DNA from: UBA5499 sp002426275
GTDB lineage: Bacteria > Bacillota > DTU084
Reading direction: 5' to 3'
Length of the DNA: 14,682 nucleotides
Assembly (NCBI GenBank): GCA_937888735.1
Contig: CALASN010000044.1
Location: 1-14,682, forward strand
Positions 7,991 to 14,626 of the stretch are shown piece after piece. Numbering within the stretch: position 1 is the first letter of the stretch; each line of letters starts with the position of its first letter. The position numbers and the translations under genes were made by a program. The notes under the pieces are model-generated. The model searched no databases, was not told the origin of the DNA, and saw nothing but the letters and a program-made list of their open reading frames with translations.

Positions 7991-8815
7991 CTACTTTAGG
8001 GACGTTAGAAACGCCCGCCAACGGCGGCACACATCTTTCAGCGGCTCGTCGAGGTATGTCCAAGCCTTGTCAATTATCCATGGCGAAATACTGTAGGCAG
8101 CTTCGGCAATCGAACCTGTGATAGCGGCGAGCGTGTCGCTGTCACCGCCGAGCGAGATTGCGTTCCGGATTGCGTCCTCAAAGTCCGTGCTTTCAAGGAA
8201 CGCGGTAATAGCTTGCGGCACGGTGTCCTGACAGCTTTCATTGAAGCGGTAGGTCGGGCGGATTTCGTCAAGCGTTCGGGAAAGGTCGTAGCCGAATAAG
8301 GCGGAAATCTCCGCTCGGATATGCTCTTTCGCCAAGTCTACCGGATAACCGTAACACATCGTCAGCGCATAAACTGTAGCCTCTGCTCCTTTGACACCGT
8401 CCGGGTGGTTGTGCGTCACGCTTGCAGATCTTCTGGCAAAGACGCGGGCGTTATCAATTATGGATTCTGGGCGGCCGCCGGGGAAGAAGCAAGCGTTGGC
8501 GTACTCCGCACACGGGGACACCCTCATTGCCGAACCGTTGCCCCAACTGTTGTAGGGTTCGCGGTCATCGGAATTTATCCAGCTCCCAAACCGCCCGCCG
8601 TAGCCGGCGTTTGGATAGAGCTGTCCCCACTTCTTGTAAGCGTCTATAAAGTCGTCGTTTTTACAGCCATGCATCAAAGCGTCGGCAGAGGCAATCGTCA
8701 TCACGGTGTCGTCCGTGAAAAAGCAGTCATCGCGGAACAGCGGGAATTCTTTTGTTTTTAAGTTATGCCACTCGTAGACCGAGCCTACGATGTCACCGAT
8801 AATCGCTCCGAGCAT
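7991..8815 (-). CDS. ADP-ribosylglycohydrolase (ARH/DraG family)
   Basis: This 274-residue protein should remove ADP-ribose from modified protein or nucleic acid, or from related ADP-ribose conjugates, using a binuclear Mg/Mn centre. Metal-site motifs are intact: FTDDTVMT (residues 33-40) near the N-terminus and GGDSDT (223-228) near the C-terminus. The N-terminal GAIIGDIVGS, central GNGSAMRVSP (93-101) and THNHPDG (134-140) segments are also typical. GGAGG is spaced 7-8 nt before ATG 8815, and the gap to the upstream SIMPL gene is 12 bp, so the two are probably co-transcribed. The stop codon lies in a small CCCTA/TAGGG hairpin (7989-8001). With the macrodomain gene, it makes this block look dedicated to reversing or sensing ADP-ribosylation; no ADP-ribosyltransferase is visible in the window. 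Confidence 0.93.
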   Translation of the reverse strand: MLGAIIGDIVGSVYEWHNLKTKEFPLFRDDCFFTDDTVMTIASADALMHGCKNDDFIDAYKKWGQLYPNAGYGGRFGSWINSDDREPYNSWGNGSAMRVSPCAEYANACFFPGGRPESIIDNARVFARRSASVTHNHPDGVKGAEATVYALTMCYGYPVDLAKEHIRAEISALFGYDLSRTLDEIRPTYRFNESCQDTVPQAITAFLESTDFEDAIRNAISLGGDSDTLAAITGSIAEAAYSISPWIIDKAWTYLDEPLKDVCRRWRAFLTSLK

Positions 8816-8827
8816 ACGGCGCCTCCG

Positions 8828-9487
8828 TCACTCAATCGTCCAGACGACGATCACGCTGTCACTGACGTCAATGTCATCCGGCTCTATGTCAATCCCCGGC
8901 GCAGACGATTCAGCCAGCATCGGCGCACAGCACTTCATATCCATATCGGTCTCCGAATAAAGATGGATTTCTTCCCAGTTGCAATCAATCCGCTGAACCG
9001 CACCGAGTTTCACGTTCGCCGCTTTCGCCAGCGTTTCAGCTTTTTTGGCGGCATCCTTTATGGCTTTGGCGAGCAATTGCTCCGAGACGGCGGTCGGGTC
9101 TTTAACCGTAAATCTGATTTTGAACTCCGGATGCGCTTCGCATTCCGCAATCGCAGACAGCACCGAAGCAAGCGTCTTCATATCAAGGGCGAATTCCAAA
9201 CTTAACCGATGGACGCAGGTATAGCCGATAAACCGTTGCTGATAGTTATTGTTCTTGTCCCTGTAACTCTCATACTTCGTATCAACGCTAAAGCCGGTAG
9301 TTTTCAGGTCTTTGCCGTCAAGCCCCGTCTGGGAGATGGAGGCGCGGAGCGCAGCAAGCAGGCGACCTGATGTTTCCATCGTTTGCTCGTATTTCGGCTC
9401 GGTAATTTCAAGGTCAAAGCTGATTGTAATCAAATCTGGTGATGCAGACACCTTACCCAGACCTTTAACTGTAATAGTGCGTTCCAT
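8828..9487 (-). CDS. SIMPL (DUF541) domain protein, cytosolic form
   Basis: This 219-residue protein matches the SIMPL/DUF541 family throughout. It begins with the typical TITVKGLGKVSASPDLITIS strand. A central segment mentions an extended strand pair with FIGYTCVHRLSLEF, followed by the helix KAIKDAAKKAETLAKAANVKLG characteristic of the family. Most bacterial SIMPL proteins carry a signal peptide and are exported; this one starts directly at the domain, so it is probably cytosolic. The biochemical role of the family is poorly known. AAGGTGAG lies about 11 nt before ATG 9487. The start overlaps the broken VWA frame by 23 bp, and the ARH gene follows 12 bp after its stop, so it belongs to the ADP-ribose block. 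Confidence 0.88.
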   Translation of the reverse strand: MERTITVKGLGKVSASPDLITISFDLEITEPKYEQTMETSGRLLAALRASISQTGLDGKDLKTTGFSVDTKYESYRDKNNNYQQRFIGYTCVHRLSLEFALDMKTLASVLSAIAECEAHPEFKIRFTVKDPTAVSEQLLAKAIKDAAKKAETLAKAANVKLGAVQRIDCNWEEIHLYSETDMDMKCCAPMLAESSAPGIDIEPDDIDVSDSVIVVWTIE

Positions 9488-10086
9488 TATTTACGATCTC
9501 ACCTTCTTCTAACGTCTTTATGTATTTCCTCAAAGCAAGCCTCATCGGCCGCTCCGGCTTCGCGAAAGCGGCAACCGCCGCGCTCATTGCCTTATAGTCG
9601 AGTTCCGTCCCTCCGCGGTCGGGAGGCCAAAGCGTCCCGCTGTCAGCGTCGATATTCGAGCCAAGAAAAATTAATTCCCAGCCGTACTGCGGCTTTTGCC
9701 GCTCAATTTGCGCTTTGACCTTGTCACTTGAATACTCGCGGCTTGAGTTTTCCTCGCCGTCCGTGATGATGACGTACCTTTTCGGCGCGGTAGTCGTCAG
9801 CGGTGTGCTGCTGGGCGTTCCCGATTTTGTGAATCGTCCTGCCCATTGCGTCAAGGAGTGCGGTCGAACCGCCGACTTGGTACTCCGGCTCGGTTATCGG
9901 GCCCACCGCCTTGATGTCAACGCGGTCGCGGAGCAGTTCGTAGTCGATATCGAACAGCGCTGTCGTGAACCCTCCACCGCCTGTTGCCCGGCGAGCATTG
10001 AATGGTAGCCACCGATTGTGTCGCTCTCCAAGCCGCCCATCGAGACGCTTCGAGTATGAATACCAGTTCTGTTAATCCTTTGTCAT
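9465..10086 (-). pseudogene. VWA-domain protein gene broken by several frameshifts
   Basis: Fragments of one von Willebrand factor A protein lie in order across three frames. After ATG 10086 the frame stops at once, but one extra base gives GLTELVFIL (about 10049-10078). A new frame then reads MGGLESDTIGGYHSMLAGQQ (10040 to about 9980). Another reads FTTALFDIDYELLRDRVDIK and later YQVGGSTALLDAMGRTIH (about 9969-9780). The last reads RYVIITDGEEN through to 9465. The DxSGS metal site expected directly after FIL is destroyed at the second break, while the TDGE part survives. At least three indels are required. Intact relatives are about 210-residue proteins that probably bind a metal and a protein partner. 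The last frame overlaps the SIMPL start by 23 bp. Confidence 0.83.
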
Positions 10087-10143
10087 TGCCGCGTCCCCAT
10101 CGAAGATTGCGTCTTCAATATACAACTTCGAGGAAGGCGGCTG

Positions 10144-10160
10144 GTCGCTTCAAAAGCGAC
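10144..10160. repeat. 7-bp perfect hairpin upstream of the VWA remnant
   Basis: GTCGCTT (10144-10150) and AAGCGAC (10154-10160) are exact inverted repeats separated by CAA. They lie in the about 90-bp gap between the GNAT remnant and the VWA remnant. No T-run follows on either strand, so it is not a clear terminator. Confidence 0.5.
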
Positions 10161-10176
10161 ATCCATTTTGCTGACT

Positions 10177-10555
10177 TCACAGCCGGGTCTCAAACTCAAA
10201 TTCGTGTTGCAAAGGAACGCAGGAAAAATCCACGCCGCTGGTAAAAGCGGATTGCATTTATGCTGTCGTTTGTCGTTGTGAGACAACCCCGGAATGAACA
10301 GCAAGTTTTTCCATCGCCGAAATCAGCGTAGTTCCTATACCGCGATTGTGCCGCATGGTTTCTAACGCCATTATCTCGCAATTAGTACAGACGGTAGAAG
10401 CAATAGCCCATAACAGCGTCACCGTTAAACGCGTCCAAGCAAGGCAATTCGCGCAGATCGAATAACTCGCCGTGAACCGCAATTTGCGGTCCAGCCCAAG
10501 TTTCGTTTGCTATCTCCAAGACAGCATGACTGATTTTCTCTGTGACAGCGATTAT
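10177..10555 (-). pseudogene. second GNAT acetyltransferase gene, frameshifted and internally deleted
   Basis: The N-terminal piece reads TEKISHAVLEIANETWAGPQ and ends at MGYCFYRLY before a stop (about 10384). The next frame continues with CEIMALETMRHNRGIGTTLI, carrying the GNAT acetyl-CoA loop RHNRGIG, to about 10285. A third frame reads TTTNDSINAIRFYQRRGFF, the typical GNAT C-terminal strand. It stops, and a short EFEFETRL tail ends at TGA 10177-10179, implying loss of the residues between. At least two frameshifts and one internal deletion are needed. The probable start is near 10555, where the present codon is ATA rather than ATG. It abuts the stop of the intact GNAT gene. Confidence 0.8.
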
Positions 10556-11019
10556 TCAAAACCGTTGGACCATTCAGTCGCGATCTCATAAATACGGCTC
10601 GGCTCGCTATCAGCTCCATAGCTGTTACCAATATACTCGCACCCATATCGCTCATAGTAACCGATGTGGCCGGTGCTAATATACAGTTTATTAAAACCGA
10701 GTTTGGCGGCTTCTGCTCTGCCGTATTCGAGCAAACGCGCTCCGAGCGCATGACCGCGTTCAGATTCTTCCACATACAACGCACAGAGCCACGGATATAA
10801 GTCTTGACGGCTGTTGAAGTCATTATTTATTAGTCCAAAACTGCCGATGATCGTGTCGCCTTTAAGCGTCAGATACCAACGCGGCAGTGGACTGTCCGTC
10901 GTGATGCTGTGTGATATTGCGTCTTGATACACAATACGCGGCACCCACCACTTGCTTGCAAAGTAGTCGACCGCGCGGTCGAGGTATTCCGGGTGTTCAC
11001 GAATATTAATAATTTCCAA
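10552..11019 (-). CDS. GNAT-family N-acetyltransferase in the ADP-ribose block
   Basis: This is a 155-residue cytosolic acetyltransferase of unknown substrate. The core strand LYPWLCALYVEESERGHALG contains the acetyl-CoA loop (RGHALG), followed by the helix ARLLEYGRAEAAKLG and a late YYERYGCEYIG segment, which is a typical GNAT ending. The best start is TTG 11019, which begins LEIINIREHPEYLDRA. It lies 4 bp after the macrodomain stop, and the GGTGGG in the last macrodomain codons can serve as its ribosome binding site. The longer frame back to 11094 overlaps the macrodomain gene and encodes non-GNAT sequence. Tight spacing indicates co-transcription with the macrodomain gene. Confidence 0.85.
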   Translation of the reverse strand: MEIINIREHPEYLDRAVDYFASKWWVPRIVYQDAISHSITTDSPLPRWYLTLKGDTIIGSFGLINNDFNSRQDLYPWLCALYVEESERGHALGARLLEYGRAEAAKLGFNKLYISTGHIGYYERYGCEYIGNSYGADSEPSRIYEIATEWSNGFE

Positions 11020-11023
11020 AATT

Positions 11024-12037
11024 TTACCCACCCAACAGCGGCTGGTCATATTTGAACAGCACCTCGTTAATCTCGAAGATGTCGTACTTCCCACTGACGA
11101 TGAAATACTCGACTATCACGTCAAATTTCTGGCTGTGAGACAGCGCGTAGCCTGCCCGCTCCAAAAGGTCGCCGGTTTCATTGAGGTCAAGTTCCAGCGC
11201 CACGGCAAGGGCGACGGCTGTACGCTTGCTGGGCATATAGCCTTTGCCCGTCCGTATCTTTGAAAACAGTTTGCGGTGGAGGTTAGCGCGTTTGTAGACT
11301 TCAACGTCCGTTTTGCCCTTGGCGTCAATCAGACGAAGGAGCGCGGTTGAAAACGGCTCGTCGAGTTTGCCTACCAAGTCATCGAGGCTTGACGGCGCGC
11401 CCGCAATGCTCGGAGCGAGCATTGCCTCCCCGGACACCATCGGTTCGTCTTCAAGGGCTTCGCGCTCCACATCGAGCAGTTGGCGCCGTCGAATTTTGTG
11501 TTTCTCGACGTAATGCGCGTCTATGTAGCTTACGACTTCGCCGAACAGCTTCTCGCTGACGGCAAACGCCGCCTTATCGAACACAGCGAGGTACACGTCC
11601 AAGTCGTGATCGGAGAGGAAGTCCCGTATTGCCGAGGTTGCCACTTGCAGGGCTTCGTCTTTCGGATAGCCGTAAATGCCGCTTGAAATGAGCGGAAAGG
11701 CTATGCTCTCGCACTTGTTCTCCACGGCAAGCCGGAGCGAGTTTGTGTATGCGGAGCGAAGATACTGCTCGCTCTGTTTGGCGTCCCAACGGCGATAAAC
11801 GGGACCCGCCGCGTGGATGACGAGCTTCGCCGACAGAGCGAACCCCGGCGTGATTGCCGCTTCGCCCGTCTTAATCGGCGCAACCTTATCACAGGCGGCT
11901 TGCAGGACTGACGCGCCCGCCGCCTTAAATATCGCTCCGCAAACGCCGCCGCCCATTTGAAGATCGGTGTTCGCGGCGTTCACGATAGCGTCGACTTTCA
12001 TTTTCGTTATGTCCTGACGGACGATGGTAAATGGCAT
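11024..12037 (-). CDS. macrodomain protein with C-terminal helical Xre-like domain
   Basis: In this 337-residue two-domain protein, residues 1-175 are a MacroD-type macrodomain, which binds ADP-ribose and often cleaves it from proteins or O-acetyl-ADP-ribose. Evidence is VDAIVNAANTDL (15-26), GGGVCGAIFKAAG (29-41) and the phosphate-binding loop PLISSGIYGYP (115-125). In the second motif MacroD hydrolases normally have an aspartate and a histidine; here they are C33 and F37. A linker (about 176-222) leads to an all-helical domain (223-337) with KTDVEVYKRANLHRKLFSKI and KRTAVALAVALEL, which looks like a helix-turn-helix of the Xre type and ends YDQPLLGG. It may tie ADP-ribose sensing to DNA or protein binding. 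GAGGAG lies 9 nt before ATG 12037, 17 bp after the DUF1801-like stop. Confidence 0.92.
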   Translation of the reverse strand: MPFTIVRQDITKMKVDAIVNAANTDLQMGGGVCGAIFKAAGASVLQAACDKVAPIKTGEAAITPGFALSAKLVIHAAGPVYRRWDAKQSEQYLRSAYTNSLRLAVENKCESIAFPLISSGIYGYPKDEALQVATSAIRDFLSDHDLDVYLAVFDKAAFAVSEKLFGEVVSYIDAHYVEKHKIRRRQLLDVEREALEDEPMVSGEAMLAPSIAGAPSSLDDLVGKLDEPFSTALLRLIDAKGKTDVEVYKRANLHRKLFSKIRTGKGYMPSKRTAVALAVALELDLNETGDLLERAGYALSHSQKFDVIVEYFIVSGKYDIFEINEVLFKYDQPLLGG

Positions 12038-12054
12038 AAAATCGATCTCCTCGC

Positions 12055-12252
12055 CTACTTCGAGTTATGCTTGCCGCACCAGCCGGCTATTTCGGGTATC
12101 AACTCCGTCGGAAGCGGTTCCTTGCGCTGAAGCCTTATGCCGCCCTTTGTCGTGCGGAAGCCCTGCAGCTTCTCAGCGAAAACGGCCGTCGCCTCACCGC
12201 CGGGAAACTTTATCGCCAGTTTATGTTCGCAGTAAACCGTCGCCGCGGCCTC
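12055..12252 (-). pseudogene. 5'-truncated DUF1801-like protein fragment
   Basis: The minus-strand frame ending at TAG 12055-12057 encodes about 65 residues resembling the C-terminal half of DUF1801 proteins. It runs from TVYCEHKLAIKFPGG through VFAEKLQGFRTTKGGIRL and PLPTELIPEIAGWCGKH. The pattern F-x-E-x-L-x-G-F-x-T-x-K-G-x-I followed by PLP-x-x-LI is the family hallmark. The N-terminal half is absent: beyond about 12252 the sequence instead encodes a glycosidase fragment on the other strand. No start codon or ribosome binding site is seen. It ends 17 bp before the macrodomain start, so the intact gene was probably the first gene of that operon. Confidence 0.68.
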
Positions 12253-12450
12253 AGATCCGCTGCCGGATGGATCTGGCGGAAGATCCGCTGCCCCTTGTCG
12301 ATTTAAAAATCGGTATCAAAGAGGCGCGGCCGCGGAAGGTTTATCTGTTATCTGGCAAAAATTGGCCGTAGAATACGCGGCTGGCAGAGCGTTGGTTAAA
12401 ATCGGCAAGCTGAAAGGCCATGAGCTTGTGGCCTTGGAGATTTATGCTCC
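12252..12450 (+). pseudogene. 3' remnant of a glycoside hydrolase gene (one frameshift)
   Basis: On the plus strand, one frame reads DLAEDPLPLVDLKIGIKEAR, then PRKVYLLSGK, and stops at TAG 12369-12371. The frame one base earlier continues as LAVEYAAGRALVKIGKLKGH and then ELVALEIYAP. Together they resemble the C-terminal beta-sandwich of large bacterial glycosidases (for example beta-galactosidase-like proteins), where a KVYLAPDGEEL-type strand is followed by a GHELVALE-type strand. The break falls at an A5 run near 12357. The upstream part of the gene is absent, replaced by the DUF1801-like fragment. The end overlaps the 3' end of the MFS gene on the other strand. The exact GH family cannot be assigned. 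Confidence 0.5.
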
Positions 12451-12452
12451 GC

Positions 12453-13691
12453 TCAGCTTTCAGGCTCCGCCATGGGCTTTCCCGCCTCAATGAGCACCGG
12501 GTTACTTACCATGAAAAGAGCCTGCACACAGAGGAGCAAGCCGGTCCCGCAAAGCAGCCATTCGATTTTCACAAGATCTGCCAAAGGACCGAAGACCAGC
12601 ATTCCCAAAGGCATCATGCTGCTTGAGATCATGGTCATGACCCCAAAGACCCTGCCCAAAAAGTTCTCCTCTACCTTCTGCTGAATTAAAACCATCGTCG
12701 GGGTATTGAAGATCGGCATGGCTACCCCAATCAAAGCCATGAAACAAAGATAGAGCCAAAAGGCTGGAATCAATCCCAACGCTATATTGCAAAGGCCGAA
12801 AATCAGATTTGCCAGCACCATAGTGTGAAGCTTATTTTTGAAGCCGCCCCACCAAGCCATAAAGGCTCCGCCCAGCATCATGCCCACGGAAAAGGTGATC
12901 TCAATGGCTGTGAGCCGCCAAACGTCATCGCCGAAGCTGCGGGTAACCTGCAAGGGCGTTAAAAAGGCGCCGGGCGCGGCTAAGAGACAAAAAGCGATAT
13001 TAAACAGGCAGAGCGTCTTGATAAAATCATGCTGCAGCACGTAACCGATTCCCTGGCGGAAATCGCTGAAATAGCTCAGCTTTTCTTTCGCTAAAGCTTT
13101 GGCATGAGTGGGAACATGCAAAAAGAAAAGCAGAATTGTGATGGCGACGGCTGCTGTGACAACGTCAATGAAAAAGATCGATTCTAAACTCGCCCGGCTT
13201 AGCAATAACGCGCTGAGCATGGGAGAGAGCAGCATGACCAAAGACTGGATGCTGCCGTTGACCGCGTTCACGCGGGTGAGTTCTGCTTCAGGCGCCAGTT
13301 GCGGCAGCAATGCTCCCACGGCAGGCGTTTGAATCGCCGCGCCAAAAGCCCGGATGGCCGAAATCACGAACAGCAGCCAAAATGCCTGGTAGCCTAATAC
13401 GTATAAAATAGCTAAAATCAGCGTGGCGCAGGCGATCATTCCGTCCGCCAGGATGATCAACAGCTTGCGGTTAAAGCGGTCCGCCCAAACTCCTGCAAAC
13501 GGTGAAAGCAAAAATGTGGGCAGAAAACCGCAGACTATGGAAATGGTCATCATCATCCCAGACTTGGTTTGCAGCGTGATATACCATGTGATGGCATACT
13601 GCACTAAAGACGAGCCGAAAAGGGAGATCGTCTGGCTCAGCAAAAAGAGCAGCGGCTTCTGCTGCCAACTCTCTGTCAGCGTGAATTTCAC
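12453..13691 (-). CDS. MFS transporter, DHA3-like multidrug/macrolide-type exporter
   Basis: This 412-residue, 12-helix-type membrane protein has major facilitator motif A between helices 2 and 3 as GVWADRFNRK. Hydrophobic segments recur throughout, split by a cytoplasmic loop (HVPTHAKALAKEKLSYFSDF). Family resemblance is to proton-driven exporters of the MefA/DHA3 kind; the substrate is unknown. I choose GTG 13691 because AGGAGG (13699-13704) is exactly 7 nt upstream. The first Met of the open frame, at 13712, lies before that site and has none of its own. A good promoter (13804-13832) and a leader with a potential hairpin precede it. There is no clear terminator; its 3' end meets the glycosidase remnant. 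Confidence 0.88.
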   Translation of the reverse strand: MKFTLTESWQQKPLLFLLSQTISLFGSSLVQYAITWYITLQTKSGMMMTISIVCGFLPTFLLSPFAGVWADRFNRKLLIILADGMIACATLILAILYVLGYQAFWLLFVISAIRAFGAAIQTPAVGALLPQLAPEAELTRVNAVNGSIQSLVMLLSPMLSALLLSRASLESIFFIDVVTAAVAITILLFFLHVPTHAKALAKEKLSYFSDFRQGIGYVLQHDFIKTLCLFNIAFCLLAAPGAFLTPLQVTRSFGDDVWRLTAIEITFSVGMMLGGAFMAWWGGFKNKLHTMVLANLIFGLCNIALGLIPAFWLYLCFMALIGVAMPIFNTPTMVLIQQKVEENFLGRVFGVMTMISSSMMPLGMLVFGPLADLVKIEWLLCGTGLLLCVQALFMVSNPVLIEAGKPMAEPES

Positions 13692-13751
13692 AGAAAATCC
13701 TCCTGAAATCATATTTCCGCAAAGATCCTCGTCCTGCCGATCTTAAAATTC

Positions 13752-13777
13752 CAGGCGAATGCGAAAAGAAGCGCCTG
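13752..13777 (-). other. possible hairpin in the MFS mRNA leader
   Basis: CAGGCG (13752-13757) and CGCCTG (13772-13777) are inverted repeats with a 14-nt loop inside the about 100-nt leader between the proposed promoter and GTG 13691. Some MFS exporter genes of the Mef type are controlled by attenuation in their leaders, but I see no leader peptide downstream of the promoter. Confidence 0.3.
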
Positions 13778-13803
13778 CTCGGTCTTAACTCCTCCTTACC
13801 ACA

Positions 13804-13832
13804 ATTATCACAAATAACGCTCTGTTTGTCTA
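13804..13832 (-). promoter_or_regulatory. sigma-70/SigA-type promoter for the MFS gene
   Basis: On the minus strand, -35 TAGACA (13827-13832) and -10 GATAAT (13804-13809) are separated by exactly 17 bp; each differs from consensus at one position. Transcription would begin near 13797 and give a leader of about 100 nt. Confidence 0.65.
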
Positions 13833-13932
13833 CGCATCTTTCTGTGAAACAAACATAAAATCCTCCTGAAAGCTACAAGCTAAAAAGGCGCGATTTCGCA
13901 AATTGGGGATAGCGTCCATAAGCAAATTTTGT

Positions 13933-14056
13933 TACAATATACTCAAAGCGAAAATCGCGGGAGGGTATATCTAAGCCTATCTCTGCTGCCCTCGGCTGCT
14001 GAAGCCAGCCGCATGGCAACCGAGTGCAAACGAAAAGCTGGCTTTAGCTCAATTTC
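13933..14056 (+). promoter_or_regulatory. rubrerythrin promoter region and structured 5' leader
   Basis: TACAAT (13933-13938) or TATACT (13938-13943) can serve as -10; no good -35 is visible. Several inverted repeats follow: GCGA/TCGC (13948-13958); GAGGG/CCCTC (13961-13965 with 13989-13993); CTCGG/CCGAG (13991-13995 with 14019-14023); and a 12-bp stem with one G-U pair (13998-14009 with 14037-14048). The last two cannot form together, and the long stem ends 10 nt before the ribosome binding site. This suggests a switching leader, but it matches no riboswitch class I can name. Confidence 0.45.
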
Positions 14057-14071
14057 GAAGGAGGAATTTTG

Positions 14072-14587
14072 ATGTTAAAACTTTTCAGATGCAGAATTTG
14101 CGGCGACCCTTACCTTGGCGTGGACAAGCCCACTCGCTGTCCTTTCTGTGGAGCTCCGGTCCAATACCTGAAGGAAGAGGCGGAATGGACTCCCATTGAA
14201 TTTCCGGAGCTGACTGCGGTCTCAAAGGCTAATTTGGAGTACACGCTGAGGATCGAGGTCAGCAATGCCACTTTTTACAAGTACTCGTCCCAGAACGTGG
14301 ACAGCACCCGCTGGAAGGCGATCTTCAAAGCCCTCTCCAAGGTTGAAGCCGAACACGCGGATTTGGTGGCCAAGCTGCTGAAGGTATCTGTTCCTGCGCC
14401 GGAATCCGCGGATCAGCACGGCGAGTCCGATCTGAACGTCATCAAAGAAAAAGCCCACGCCAGAGAGGTTCGCGCCACGGAGCATTACAAAAAGTCACTG
14501 GCGGAGGCCACGGAACCTAGGGTACAAGAAGTCTTTGGCGCCCTGCAGCTGATAGAATCCGAACATATCGTCCTCACTGAAGAATAG
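14072..14587 (+). CDS. rubrerythrin-family protein with N-terminal rubredoxin-like domain
   Basis: This 171-residue protein is likely a cytosolic peroxide-scavenging diiron protein of anaerobes. Residues 7-26 form a CRIC...CPFC double CxxC iron or zinc site, like rubredoxin but at the N-terminus, the reverse of classical rubrerythrin. A four-helix ferritin-like domain follows with ligand candidates in order: an EV helix (RIEVSNATFYKY), EAEH, a helix with EVRATEHYKK, and ESEH near the C-terminus. The two ExxH motifs and partner glutamates look intact. AGGAGG precedes ATG 14072 by 7-8 nt; TTG 14069 is a weaker alternative. It is divergent from the MFS gene, has a structured leader, and ends in an intrinsic terminator, so it is probably monocistronic. 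Confidence 0.9.
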   Translation: MLKLFRCRICGDPYLGVDKPTRCPFCGAPVQYLKEEAEWTPIEFPELTAVSKANLEYTLRIEVSNATFYKYSSQNVDSTRWKAIFKALSKVEAEHADLVAKLLKVSVPAPESADQHGESDLNVIKEKAHAREVRATEHYKKSLAEATEPRVQEVFGALQLIESEHIVLTEE

Positions 14588-14593
14588 ATTTAT

Positions 14594-14626
14594 GGGAGCG
14601 GCTCTCCACAGGGCTGCTCTTTCTTT
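14594..14626 (+). terminator. intrinsic terminator of the rubrerythrin gene
   Basis: GAGCGGC (14596-14602) pairs with GCTGCTC (14613-14619), with one G-U pair, and TTTCTTT follows at 14620-14626. It lies directly after the stop codon on the same strand. Confidence 0.8.

Noticed and set aside
7900..8015. Integron attC-like site, suggested by the repeated GACGTTAGAA
   Set aside because: The repeats are direct rather than an inverted attC core pair, and no integrase is present.
12024..12371. 115-codon plus-strand open frame opposite the macrodomain start
   Set aside because: Its first two-thirds is antisense to the DUF1801-like fragment; only the last part is meaningful, as the glycosidase remnant.
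13832..13864. 8-residue leader peptide for the MFS exporter, with its own AGGAGG (minus strand)
   Set aside because: The best promoter (13804-13832) lies downstream of it, so the peptide would not be on the same transcript. The TGTTTGT/ACAAACA inverted repeat around it is short.
13945..14056. S-box (SAM-I) riboswitch upstream of rubrerythrin, suggested by a GAAGCC...GGCAACC stretch
   Set aside because: The conserved 5' S-box elements and stem order are absent, and rubrerythrin is not a usual SAM-regulated gene.
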